Positions 1 to 8,567 of a DNA stretch of 34,077 nucleotides are shown here, piece after piece (position 1 is the stretch's first letter; every line of letters starts with the position of its first letter). The notes beneath the pieces were generated by a model. That model made no database searches, was not told the DNA's origin, and worked only from the letters and a program-made list of their open reading frames with translations. Origin of the DNA: Neobacillus thermocopriae (GTDB lineage: Bacteria; Bacillota; Bacilli; Bacillales; Cytobacillaceae); contig NZ_JAAIUV010000029.1 of the NCBI RefSeq assembly GCF_010975035.1, positions 1-34,077 of the forward strand, given 5' to 3'. A program made the translations under genes and the position numbers.

Positions 1-96
1 CTTAAAAAATTGTCCATGCAGGCGATGCTTACTTTTGCTGCAATGAATTTAAAGAAACTGGCAAACTGGACTTGGACTAGTCCAAAAATGGTATAA
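1..96 (+). CDS. 3' end of an IS1182-like transposase gene (partial)
   Basis: Frame 1 is open from the left edge to a TAA at 94-96 and encodes 31 residues ending in a hydrophobic helix that contains the string LTFAAMNLKKLANW. From memory, that resembles the extreme C-terminus of IS1182-family DDE transposases, where an 'AAMNLKKL' helix closes the protein. The rest of the gene lies outside the window, so it is unknown whether the element is intact. No terminal inverted repeat is recognisable directly after the stop. The identification rests on a short tail. Confidence 0.55.
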   Translation, partial: LKKLSMQAMLTFAAMNLKKLANWTWTSPKMV

Positions 97-100
97 TAAT

Positions 101-117
101 TGACCCCGTAGGGGTCA
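101..117. repeat. Perfect 7-bp palindrome after the transposase stop
   Basis: TGACCCC-GTA-GGGGTCA is a perfect inverted repeat with a 3-nt loop, five bases after the transposase stop codon. It may be part of the transposon end or a small terminator-like hairpin. No long T-run follows. Confidence 0.5.
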
Positions 118-156
118 AATTAAAGTTTATATAGACCACAAATTGCTTAAAATTTG

Positions 157-195
157 AAAAGGCATTTCGAATTAAGCTTATTCGGAATGCCTTTT
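157..195. terminator. Bidirectional terminator hairpin
   Basis: AAAAGGCATTTCGAATT pairs with TATTCGGAATGCCTTTT across a short loop, with A-rich and T-rich flanks on both sides. It can end transcripts from the transposase side (+) and from the cupredoxin gene (-). Confidence 0.7.
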
Positions 196-206
196 GTCTA
201 CAATCT

Positions 207-230
207 GAAACAGGAATTTACTCCTGTTTC
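207..230 (-). terminator. Hairpin directly after the cupredoxin stop codon
   Basis: GAAACAGGA and TCCTGTTTC form a perfect 9-bp stem with a 6-nt loop immediately downstream of the cupredoxin stop on the minus strand. The U-tract is short, so it may act together with the 157-195 hairpin or protect the 3' end of the mRNA. Confidence 0.5.
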
Positions 231-231
231 T

Positions 232-684
232 TTAATTAACGATTATATCAGCAATCATTGGACCGTTATGTTCGCGGTTGGAATGAACCTCACAGATTAA
301 TCGGTAAGTGCCTTTTTTATTAATTTGTAGAGGAACAACAGTTTCTTCTCCCTTTTTCACGGTTCCTTTTATATCTGTTCCTTCAATGAAAAATGGATGC
401 TCTTCACCATTAATGCCTGAAATATATAATCTTACTTTTTCTCCTTTATGAATGTTAATTGTTCCAGGGTCCCATCGATAAACTTCGATTTCCTCACCAT
501 TTTTTTTCTTCGATTTGTATTCTACTGTCACCATATGGATTTCGCGAATATTTTCGCTGGACTCTTGATTAAAAACAGCTGCATCACCTGCCTTTAACAT
601 AAACCAGGCAGAAACAGAGGCTAGCATAATTCCAGCTGCCAAGAAAAATAAAAAAGTTTCTTTCTTAAATACTAAAAACCTCAC
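232..684 (-). CDS. Membrane-anchored cupredoxin-domain protein
   Basis: This is a 150-residue protein. Residues 10-30 form one hydrophobic segment, an uncleaved anchor or signal peptide, which would place the rest outside the membrane. The remainder is a cupredoxin-like beta domain. A complete set of possible type I copper ligands is visible: His in GEEHPFF, then Cys and His in LICEVH, and Met in NGPM near the C-terminus. Only one Cys is present, so it is not a CuA site. The start is GTG at 684, preceded by GAGGAGG with 7-nt spacing. It is probably an electron carrier or copper-binding protein of the respiratory membrane; the redox partner is unknown. A Sco copper chaperone lies at 6.8-7.4 kb and nitrate transporters at 11-14 kb, but no reductase is adjacent. 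Confidence 0.75.
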   Translation of the reverse strand: MRFLVFKKETFLFFLAAGIMLASVSAWFMLKAGDAAVFNQESSENIREIHMVTVEYKSKKKNGEEIEVYRWDPGTINIHKGEKVRLYISGINGEEHPFFIEGTDIKGTVKKGEETVVPLQINKKGTYRLICEVHSNREHNGPMIADIIVN

Positions 685-886
685 TTAATAACCTCCTCAG
701 AAATTTGTCCTATTCAAACATATGCAGGATAGGAGGTAAAACTTGTCTAATTTTTAAAATAAAAGTTAAGTTTAAAAGAATGGATGTATGTAAATAATTT
801 ATAGTTAAGAACAAAAGTATTACTTTGTTTTTTCATTGGAAAAGTTTATAGTAAACTCAGGAATGAAAAAATAGGTGGTAATTTTG

Positions 887-1825
887 TTGGTAATTAATAA
901 GAAAAAAATCCTAAAAACAACTAAATTTCTCTTCCCATTATTTTTATTATTATTAGCAACTTATGAAATCAAAAAATTTATTAGTCAAGTGGACTTACAG
1001 CTCCTTGAGAAAGAATTGGAAAAGCTGGATGTATGGATGGTGCTATTCGTTCTAGTAGTAAACTTTGCTGCTTTCTTGCCGATACTAAACTATGATGTGG
1101 CTTTAATTAAAATTCTGAAGGCTAGGATTTCAAAAAAAGAATTATTAGAAAAGTCACTGATTGCAAATTCATTTTCGAATTTTATAGGTTTTGGCGGTTT
1201 GGTCGGTGCCATGCTACGTACATATTTTTTTCATGAGCATGAACAGGATAAGCGAAAACTTATTACTGTGATTGCTTCTATTTCTCTTTTTTATTTGACA
1301 GGAATGTCTGTCTTATCATGGATTGTTGCTATTGAATTTCCTCAATTCCCTCTGTTTACTGATTCAAGATGGATATATTTTGCTGTCATCGCCATTTGTT
1401 TGTACTTACCGCTTATTTTATTCATACAAAGAATGAATGCCAAAAAGGGACAATTTGTAGCCATTCATGCTGTGGAAAGCTTAAAATTAATCATCATCTC
1501 ATTCATTGAGTGGAGTGCCATCTTTTTTTCTATTTTCTTTTTAACAAAAATTTTGGATTTTGATGTGATGCTGTCGGATTTATTACCTGTATATGTTGCG
1601 GCTGCTTGTGTAGGTATTATCAGTATGATACCCGGTGGGCTAGGCTCTTTTGATTTGGTTTTTATATGGGGGATGCAAGATTTACAAATAGCTGATGAAA
1701 AAGTATTGATCCTTTTATTGTTTTATCGAATAGGTTACTATTTCGTTCCATTTATAATTGGTTTCATACTATTAATCAAGTATTATTGGAAAAAATGGAA
1801 TAGTCATGGAATGATTTATCGATAG
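887..1825 (+). CDS. mprF: MprF-type flippase domain (5' part of a broken mprF)
   Basis: The ORF encodes about 312 residues with roughly eight membrane helices. The family signature PGGLGSFD (about residues 254-261) is followed by a conserved YRIGYYFVPF helix, typical of the lysyl-phosphatidylglycerol flippase domain (UPF0104, AglD/MprF). Full-length MprF continues with more helices and a cytosolic GNAT-like aminoacyltransferase domain. Here the ORF stops at 1823-1825, but the next stretch of MprF is readable in a shifted frame (see 1822-2199). The catalytic domain is absent before the next gene. AGGTGG at 873-878 supports a TTG start at 884 or 887. Whether the remaining half works alone is unknown. 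Alternatively it is a stand-alone flippase-like protein, which the relic downstream argues against. Confidence 0.75.
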   Translation: MVINKKKILKTTKFLFPLFLLLLATYEIKKFISQVDLQLLEKELEKLDVWMVLFVLVVNFAAFLPILNYDVALIKILKARISKKELLEKSLIANSFSNFIGFGGLVGAMLRTYFFHEHEQDKRKLITVIASISLFYLTGMSVLSWIVAIEFPQFPLFTDSRWIYFAVIAICLYLPLILFIQRMNAKKGQFVAIHAVESLKLIIISFIEWSAIFFSIFFLTKILDFDVMLSDLLPVYVAAACVGIISMIPGGLGSFDLVFIWGMQDLQIADEKVLILLLFYRIGYYFVPFIIGFILLIKYYWKKWNSHGMIYR

Positions 1826-2199
1826 ACGTTATTCTAGGATTATGCCATGTCCGATTAACAGTTCTTGTCTTCATATCAAGTATCATCCTAACCCCATCAG
1901 CTTGTATACTAGAGATCATCTCTAGACTTTGGATGGCTCAAGAATGATTGTCATTGCCAATGATAAATATGTCTCATCAGCTATCCGTTACGGCAGGCAT
2001 TTTATTATTTGATTTATCTAGAGGGGTTCAATACCGTATGAAAAAGGCTTATGAGTGAACGATAAGCGTTTAGATTTTGGCTGCAGTTTTTTCAATTTTT
2101 ATAGGACTTCAAAAAAGAGTAAAGGATGAGTATCTGGATATGTGTAAAGAAAACGTTTTTTTTGGAAAAAATCCGTTGAAATGTTTGGAAATCTGTTAA
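1822..2199 (+). pseudogene. mprF: Decayed middle portion of mprF
   Basis: Read from 1822 in the frame one base off the preceding ORF, the DNA translates to MprF-like membrane segments for about 100 codons, with only three nonsense codons (1945-1947, 2056-2058, 2071-2073). Recognisable pieces are RLTVLVFISSIIL, then SHQLSVTAGILLFDLSRG with RMKKAY, then ILAAVFSIFIGLQ. These match in order the helices and the 'LSRG...R.KrAY' loop that follow the flippase domain in MprF. The aminoacyltransferase domain never appears; the frame ends at 2199 just before the carboxypeptidase gene. One frameshift, three stops and a 3' deletion describe a gene in decay. The identification comes from remembered family sequence and was not checked by alignment. 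Confidence 0.7.
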
Positions 2200-2239
2200 A
2201 ATAAAAAAGCATATTCTTATTTTAGTTAGGGTGTTTTAT

Positions 2240-3397
2240 TTGAAGAAAATTTTCATTATTTTAATAAGTTATTTATTGATTTTTATGATTCAGCCCAAAG
2301 TATTAGCTGAGGAAACCCCACAGTTAAATATAAAAAGTGAAGCTGCTGTACTCTTGGATACTGAAACAAATGCCGTTCTATATACGAAAAATGCCGATGC
2401 AAAAATGTACCCAGCAAGTCTTACAAAAATTGCTACTGCTATTTATGCAATAGAGAAAGGTGATTTAAACAGTATTGCCGTTGTTAGTGCAAATGCTGTT
2501 CGACAAGATGGAACAAGAGTATATTTAGTAGAAGGAGAACAGGTTCCTCTTAAAAAGCTTATACAAGGAATGTTAATAAACTCTGGAAATGATGCAGCAG
2601 TAGCGGTTGCGGAACATTTAGATGGCAGTGTGGAAAATTTTTCTAAAAATATAAATGAATATTTAAAAACGAAAATTGGTGTCAACCATACTCATTTTTC
2701 TAACCCTAGTGGTTTGTTTGATGAAAATCATTATACAACTGCGATGGATTTAGCATTGATTACTAATTATGCGGTCAAAAATCCTGTTTTTGCTGAAATA
2801 TTTGGTGCTAAAGAACTTGTATGGACAGGTCAAGCATGGAATACCACCATTAAGTCTCATCATCGCATGGTAACTGGAGAATTTCCATATCCAGAAGTGA
2901 CTGGTGGAAAAACCGGCTATACATCCATGTCAAAACAAACTTTAGCAACAACCGCAGATAATGGGAATTTGAAATTAACAGCCGTCGTATTAAAATCCGA
3001 CCAGAAACAAGAAAAATATGACGATACTTCTGTTTTATTTGATTTTGGGTTTAAAGATTTTCAGCATACAACTTTGTCAAAGGGACAAATATTTAAGAAT
3101 GGTACAAAGGAATTTTATCCGGAAAAGGATATCTTAATTACTGAGGGGATAAATGGGTCCACTAAAAAAGTAAACAGTGATGGAGTGCTTTCCGTGGTAG
3201 GAAACAATGGTCAAGTTATTCAGACTGTCCAATTAAAATTAAACGAACATCAAACGGAAAATGTTGCAAAAATGGAGTCAACCAAACAAAAACAAGATGT
3301 AAGTTTAAAGGATAAGTATTTGTTTATTGGCATCTTAATCTTTTTCATAGCGGCATTAGGTGTGGTTGTGGGACGGAAATGGACGAGAAAATTATAG
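2240..3397 (+). CDS. D-alanyl-D-alanine carboxypeptidase (serine peptidase family S11)
   Basis: A penicillin-binding protein of the DacA/DacF type that removes the terminal D-Ala from peptidoglycan stem peptides outside the membrane. A signal peptide (MKKIFIILISYLL..., cleavage probably after VLA) leads into the three active-site motifs: SLTK (SxxK, about residue 61), SGN (about 116) and KTG (about 227). A C-terminal hydrophobic segment (YLFIGILIFFIAALG) followed by basic residues is an anchor. TTG at 2240 is preferred because AGGGTG (2228-2233) sits six bases before it; a GTG at 2231 overlaps that ribosome binding site. The gene is transcribed alone and ends at the hairpin 3406-3439 shared with modB. 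Confidence 0.92.
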   Translation: MKKIFIILISYLLIFMIQPKVLAEETPQLNIKSEAAVLLDTETNAVLYTKNADAKMYPASLTKIATAIYAIEKGDLNSIAVVSANAVRQDGTRVYLVEGEQVPLKKLIQGMLINSGNDAAVAVAEHLDGSVENFSKNINEYLKTKIGVNHTHFSNPSGLFDENHYTTAMDLALITNYAVKNPVFAEIFGAKELVWTGQAWNTTIKSHHRMVTGEFPYPEVTGGKTGYTSMSKQTLATTADNGNLKLTAVVLKSDQKQEKYDDTSVLFDFGFKDFQHTTLSKGQIFKNGTKEFYPEKDILITEGINGSTKKVNSDGVLSVVGNNGQVIQTVQLKLNEHQTENVAKMESTKQKQDVSLKDKYLFIGILIFFIAALGVVVGRKWTRKL

Positions 3398-3405
3398 CTT
3401 CTTAA

Positions 3406-3439
3406 TAAGCCATGGAAGGGTTCACCTTTTCATGGCTTA
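3406..3439. terminator. Shared convergent terminator overlapping the modB 3' end
   Basis: TAAGCCATG (3406-3414) pairs with CATGGCTTA (3431-3439), and inner AAGG/CCTT pairs extend the stem. The right arm includes the last codons and stop of modB (3430-3432). It serves the carboxypeptidase gene (+) and modB (-). Confidence 0.65.
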
Positions 3440-4092
3440 CTTTGTGCTATCGTTGTTGTGAATAGCATGAGAAATGAAATGAATACCATCGCACCAACTA
3501 ATAACCAGGCTAATTTTAAGTTTCCTGTTTCCATCGCAATATATATAGCGGTAGGTGCTGTTTGTGTTTTTCCGGGGATGTTGCCAGCAAACATAAGAGT
3601 TGCACCAAATTCCCCCAGTGCTCTGGCAAAGCTGAGGATTAAACCAGTAATTATAGATTTGAATGAGAGTGGTAATGTAACGTGTAAAAACACATTTAAC
3701 TCTGTTGCTCCATCCACTCTGGCCGCTTCTTCTATATCTTTGTTAACTGATTGAAATCCTGTTTTGACCGTTTGGTACATAAGTGGAAAAGCAACGACTG
3801 TTGAAGCGATCACTGCTGCTAGTGGGGTGAATATAATCGAGGTTTCGAAAAAATTCTCAACAAAAGATCCAATGGGACTATTTCTCCCAAAAAAGAAAAT
3901 GAGTAAAAACCCTATAACTGTGGGCGGCAATACAATGGGCATTAATAAAAAGGTTTCAAGTATCATTTTACCTTTGAAATTTTTATCTGCCAGAATTCTT
4001 CCCAATATAACCCCAAATAACAAGGAAATACCTGATGAAATAGAGGCAACTTTTAATGATAAAATTATGGGTGGCCAGAAATCATTTACCAT
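3430..4092 (-). CDS. modB: Molybdate ABC transporter permease ModB (orphan)
   Basis: A 220-residue inner-membrane permease with about five helices. The EAA loop (EEAARVDGAT...LPLS, about residues 141-162) and the ModB-specific stretch ARALGEFGATLMFAGNIPG (about 176-194) identify a molybdate/tungstate permease. It would normally pair with the binding protein ModA and the ATPase ModC, but neither is next to it: only about 120 bp of non-coding DNA separates it from ykuS, and downstream is a convergent gene. A TATAAT-like -10 lies at 4127-4132 on the minus strand, so it is probably its own unit. Molybdenum is needed for nitrate reductase, which fits the nitrate transporters farther along. Confidence 0.88.
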   Translation of the reverse strand: MVNDFWPPIILSLKVASISSGISLLFGVILGRILADKNFKGKMILETFLLMPIVLPPTVIGFLLIFFFGRNSPIGSFVENFFETSIIFTPLAAVIASTVVAFPLMYQTVKTGFQSVNKDIEEAARVDGATELNVFLHVTLPLSFKSIITGLILSFARALGEFGATLMFAGNIPGKTQTAPTAIYIAMETGNLKLAWLLVGAMVFISFLMLFTTTIAQSKP

Positions 4093-4168
4093 TTACTTCA
4101 ATCCTTTAATCCTAATATCCTTATTCATTATATCTAATGACTTCTTCTCATTAAATAGGAAAAAGAAA

Positions 4169-4196
4169 AAAGACTAAAGAGTAACCTTTAGTCTTT
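4169..4196 (-). terminator. Terminator of ykuS
   Basis: AAAGACTAAAG and CTTTAGTCTTT form a perfect 11-bp stem with a 6-nt loop. On the minus strand it is followed by a T-rich tract. It separates ykuS from modB. Confidence 0.8.
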
Positions 4197-4211
4197 GAAA
4201 AGAGGAAGAGA

Positions 4212-4454
4212 TTATTGTAGTTTGTTCTCCACTTGCTGACAAACTTCTTCGGCAGACAAACCGTTTGCATCAATGACCGAAGCTTTAGTAACAGAATCTT
4301 GCATACCCATAACATTTGAATCAAGGCCAGTTACAACACAGCAATCACAGTTTTGTGCGTCTGACTCTTGTTTTAATTCTACAACTTCATATCCTTTTTC
4401 ACGTAGAGCTTGTTGAATATTTGTAAGTGACTGTTCTACTCCAATTCTTGCCAT
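4212..4454 (-). CDS. ykuS: YkuS family protein (UPF0180)
   Basis: An 80-residue soluble protein beginning [17 protein letters not shown] and containing a CDCCVVTG motif near residues 36-43. The whole length matches the short, highly conserved YkuS/UPF0180 family of Bacillaceae. The function is unknown; the Cys cluster could bind metal or form disulfides, but that is inference. AGGAGGTG lies just before the ATG. It is a single-gene unit with its own terminator. Confidence 0.88.
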   Translation of the reverse strand: MARIGVEQSLTNIQQALREKGYEVVELKQESDAQNCDCCVVTGLDSNVMGMQDSVTKASVIDANGLSAEEVCQQVENKLQ

Positions 4455-4552
4455 CCAAACACCTCCTCATTTATTATCTTCCCAAAGTATGGTGTAAATA
4501 TTCCGCATAAGATAGATTCTGCTTTCAAAAGCTATAGATGGAGGTGGCTTAT

Positions 4553-4690
4553 ATGGGAAAGAAAAGTAAAAAGAAAGCAGACCCGTCTACAGTAGGGCTT
4601 GATTCACCACAGGTGGAAGGGCAAGGAACCACAACAATCGAAACGGGTTCAAGAGTAGAAGCTTCATCGAGAAGAAAAACGAAAAGATAA
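4553..4690 (+). CDS. Small basic protein, YuzL-like
   Basis: A 45-residue reading frame starts at ATG 4553 behind GGAGGTG. It begins MGKKSKKKADPSTVGL, has a Gln/Gly/Thr-rich middle and ends in ASSRRKTKR. Both ends are strongly basic and no membrane segment is present. Composition and length resemble the YuzL family of Bacillaceae, whose role is unknown. The good ribosome binding site supports a real gene; the family name is tentative. Confidence 0.6.
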   Translation: MGKKSKKKADPSTVGLDSPQVEGQGTTTIETGSRVEASSRRKTKR

Positions 4691-4768
4691 ATGAAACATT
4701 AGAAATGGGATGCTAAGAGTTTCGCTATTTGGAATAGATATGTTGAATTTTTCTAAGTTAAAAATATA

Positions 4769-4808
4769 GGGCCATCAATAGTCATTAGTTGACCTATTGA
4801 CTGGCCCT
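4769..4808 (-). terminator. Terminator of the ABC-F gene
   Basis: GGGCCATCAATAG pairs with CTATTGACTGGCCC (one bulge). On the minus strand the stem is followed by a T-rich run (TATATTTTT), so it mainly serves the ABC-F ATPase gene. Confidence 0.65.
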
Positions 4809-4851
4809 TAAAGCTCTGGTGTTTTCTTAATTAACAGTTTCGGTGTATGAA

Positions 4852-6498
<1,647 letters not shown>

Positions 6499-6641
6499 TT
6501 ACTTTTAATTATAACATGAATCGTTGAAAGAACGAACGTAACAAAAGAAAAAACAAATAAAGAAAAAATTTGAAAAAGATTATCCGTTTTCACACTTTAT
6601 TCACATTTTTGATGTAAAATTAATTTAAGAAGGTGATAGAT

Positions 6642-6779
6642 ATGGCGAAAAAACAACTAATTGAACTCGTAAATAAATTAAAAAAGGCAGGAATTAAAGT
6701 GAGTTTAACCAAACCGAAATCCAATTACCATTTATCCTTGAAGCAAATTAATCAATATCCCAAATCCTGTACTAGATAG
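6642..6779 (+). CDS. Small hypothetical protein, 45 residues
   Basis: ATG 6642 follows AAGAAGGTG with 7-nt spacing and opens a frame to TAG 6777-6779. The peptide is lysine-rich and predicted helical at the start (MAKKQLIELVNKLKKAG), without a membrane segment or Cys motif. It is followed within 15 bp by a clear terminator, which supports a real transcription unit. I do not recognise a family. Confidence 0.5.
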   Translation: MAKKQLIELVNKLKKAGIKVSLTKPKSNYHLSLKQINQYPKSCTR

Positions 6780-6792
6780 AGAAAATGGTAAT

Positions 6793-6828
6793 AAAAAAGC
6801 GATTAATCTCATGGACTAACCGCTTTTT
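6793..6828. terminator. Bidirectional terminator
   Basis: AAAAAAGCG-ATTA... pairs with ...TAAC-CGCTTTTT, with a T-run on both strands. It lies between the convergent small gene (+) and the sco gene (-). Confidence 0.75.
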
Positions 6829-6835
6829 CTTTTAT

Positions 6836-7438
6836 TTAGTTCATTTTATCCTTTATTTTATTATAAACCTCTTTTTTATTAAAATCTTTTCCCATTGGAA
6901 ATTTTGCGATAAAGTTATTGTTTTCATCCACTAAATAAGTGAATGTTGTATGAACAAATTGTCCATTTCCAGGGTCTTTATATTGAAACTGTAAAGATTC
7001 TGCAACCCTTCTAATTTTTTCATGGTCCTTTTTAATATTTTCCTTTTCTCCGGTTAGGAATATCCAAGAATCACTGTTTTCTATCCCAAAAGCTTTCATA
7101 TAACTTAATAATTTTTCGGGTGTATCATTATAAGGATCAATTGTAATCGTAATAAATTTAATTTTATTGCCGAAATCACCAGATTTTATCAATTCATTTT
7201 TTAATTCGGCCATTTTAACTGTAGTGGTTGGGCAAACATCAGGACAGTTAGTGTAGATAAATTCAATTAATTTTAGTTTCGTCCGGTCATTTCCAAAGGT
7301 ATATGATTCTCTATTCTGGTTAATTAATGTTATATCTTCCGGTATGGCCATGTTCGCATCTCGAATAAGAAAAAAAGTAATTCCAGCGGCTATTCCGAGA
7401 ATCACAACAAGGCTACATATAATGTATATTTTTTTCAT
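6836..7438 (-). CDS. SCO1/SenC family copper chaperone
   Basis: A 200-residue protein with an N-terminal membrane anchor (about residues 4-24) and a thioredoxin-fold domain facing outside. The copper-binding CxxxC motif appears as NCPDVCP (about residue 71) and the distal His as FVHTTFTYLVD (about residue 166). Sco proteins deliver copper to the CuA centre of cytochrome c oxidase or to related copper enzymes such as nitrous oxide reductase. GGTAGGAGGGAAATTG precedes ATG 7438; a longer upstream reading has no ribosome binding site. No oxidase subunit is adjacent, so its client is not evident from context. Confidence 0.88.
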   Translation of the reverse strand: MKKIYIICSLVVILGIAAGITFFLIRDANMAIPEDITLINQNRESYTFGNDRTKLKLIEFIYTNCPDVCPTTTVKMAELKNELIKSGDFGNKIKFITITIDPYNDTPEKLLSYMKAFGIENSDSWIFLTGEKENIKKDHEKIRRVAESLQFQYKDPGNGQFVHTTFTYLVDENNNFIAKFPMGKDFNKKEVYNKIKDKMN

Positions 7439-7674
7439 CAATTTCCCTCCTACCATTAATTTAAAGAAGTTTATGAAAAAAAGACATGGATAATTTGTGA
7501 ACATCAAAAAACGGATATAGATGTCCTAGTTTTTAAAGTTTTGGATGACAGTATTTATGTATCGTACTAAAGTGATTATATATTTATAGGTAAACCGCAT
7601 TTTTCTTCAATACATATTTTCCAGCCAGATGAATTAACAATTACAATTTATCCATTAATAAGGAAATTTTGGAA

Positions 7675-7911
7675 ATGAATAACACCATTTTTGGGCATAC
7701 TACGATTAAAAAGGAGGCGGTTCCCATTTTTTTTGGCAAACGAGGTAAAGATGAAGAACTGGAAACAATCTTAGTAGAGACAGAGGTTTTCTCTTGCATG
7801 GATGAAACATGTATCGGTTGGATGAGAAAAGAATTTGTTTCGGATGATTTACTATGCCCAATGTGTGGCAAAGAAATGATTCAGGAAATACGAGAGCTTC
7901 CTAAAATATAG
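7675..7911 (+). CDS. YdjO-like small Cys-rich protein
   Basis: The C-terminal half carries the arrangement C-x4-C-x2-W-x-R followed by CPMC, which matches the YdjO (cold-inducible, zinc-ribbon-like) family. Four Cys could bind one zinc. ATG 7675 is the first conventional start, but its ribosome binding site is only moderate (AAGGA at 7660). A much better site, AAAAAGGAGG at 7708-7717, lies inside the frame, 8 nt before an ATT codon at 7726 that would begin IFFGKRGKDEE. That shorter 62-residue form is close to the usual YdjO length. The gene is followed directly by a perfect terminator. Confidence 0.75.
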   Translation: MNNTIFGHTTIKKEAVPIFFGKRGKDEELETILVETEVFSCMDETCIGWMRKEFVSDDLLCPMCGKEMIQEIRELPKI

Positions 7912-7927
7912 GAATTAAATAGGAAGG

Positions 7928-7961
7928 AAAAAACTCTCCAGTTTTAACTGGAGAGTTTTTT
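7928..7961. terminator. Bidirectional perfect terminator
   Basis: AAAAAACTCTCCAGT and ACTGGAGAGTTTTTT form a long perfect stem with A/T runs on both flanks. It lies between the ydjO-like gene (+) and the first yhfH-like gene (-). Confidence 0.9.
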
Positions 7962-7963
7962 CG

Positions 7964-8098
7964 TTATTCCACCTTTTTTGAAAGACAACGTTCGCATTCT
8001 GTTAAATAGGATTCAGCTTGTTCTTCTATATATTGACCACATTCTGGACATTGTTTTTTTGGTAATTGACGGAAAAATTCAACCGGACTCATTAACAT
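7964..8098 (-). CDS. YhfH-like small zinc-ribbon peptide, copy 1
   Basis: A 44-residue frame starts at ATG 8098, 8 nt after AGGAGG. The peptide contains VEFFRQLPKKQCPECG and later CERC, i.e. two CxxC pairs that can bind zinc, matching the YhfH family of Bacillaceae (function unknown). A second, very similar gene sits 76 bp upstream on the same strand (8175-8309). A second in-frame ATG two codons downstream is also possible. Confidence 0.75.
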   Translation of the reverse strand: MLMSPVEFFRQLPKKQCPECGQYIEEQAESYLTECERCLSKKVE

Positions 8099-8174
8099 TG
8101 TTTGTTCCTCCTTTATAATAATACAGCCGAACAAATTTTAATTTGTTGTATAACAGTCAAGGTAAAAAAATAAT

Positions 8175-8309
8175 TTATTCATCCCTTTTTGAAAGACAAC
8201 GATCACATTCCATTAGATAAGACTCAGCTTGTTCCTCCATATGCTGACCACATTCAGGGCAAATCTTTTTTGGTAATTGACGGAAAAATTCAACTGGACT
8301 CATTAACAT
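8175..8309 (-). CDS. YhfH-like small zinc-ribbon peptide, copy 2
   Basis: This is a tandem paralogue of 7964-8098: 44 residues, with the same N-terminal stretch including VEFFRQLPKK, CPECG and a second CxxC (CDRC), differing at a handful of positions. AGGAGG lies about 10 nt before ATG 8309. The two genes have separate ribosome binding sites and no clear terminator between them, so they may be cotranscribed. Confidence 0.75.
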   Translation of the reverse strand: MLMSPVEFFRQLPKKICPECGQHMEEQAESYLMECDRCLSKRDE

Positions 8310-8567
8310 TTTATTTGCTCCTCCTTTATTAGTACAGATTTATTATGGACTAATTGTTATAGTACAGTATAAACGAAAATAAGAAATTTGTGTAGGTTAT
8401 TTTTAATAATCTTTAAATTTTTTTGAAATTGAGACTTTTGACCTAAAATTCTCAAGACTGTACTTCTAGTTAAAGACATAATTATGATAAAGTATATAGT
8501 ACTTCATAATTGTATGATTTATGACAATCAGACTTGAAAATAGACCGATCTGGGGGAATGCTTGTTA

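Noticed and set aside
2443..2685. 80-codon minus-strand frame inside the carboxypeptidase gene
   Set aside because: It is antisense to the conserved active-site region of the carboxypeptidase and has no ribosome binding site.
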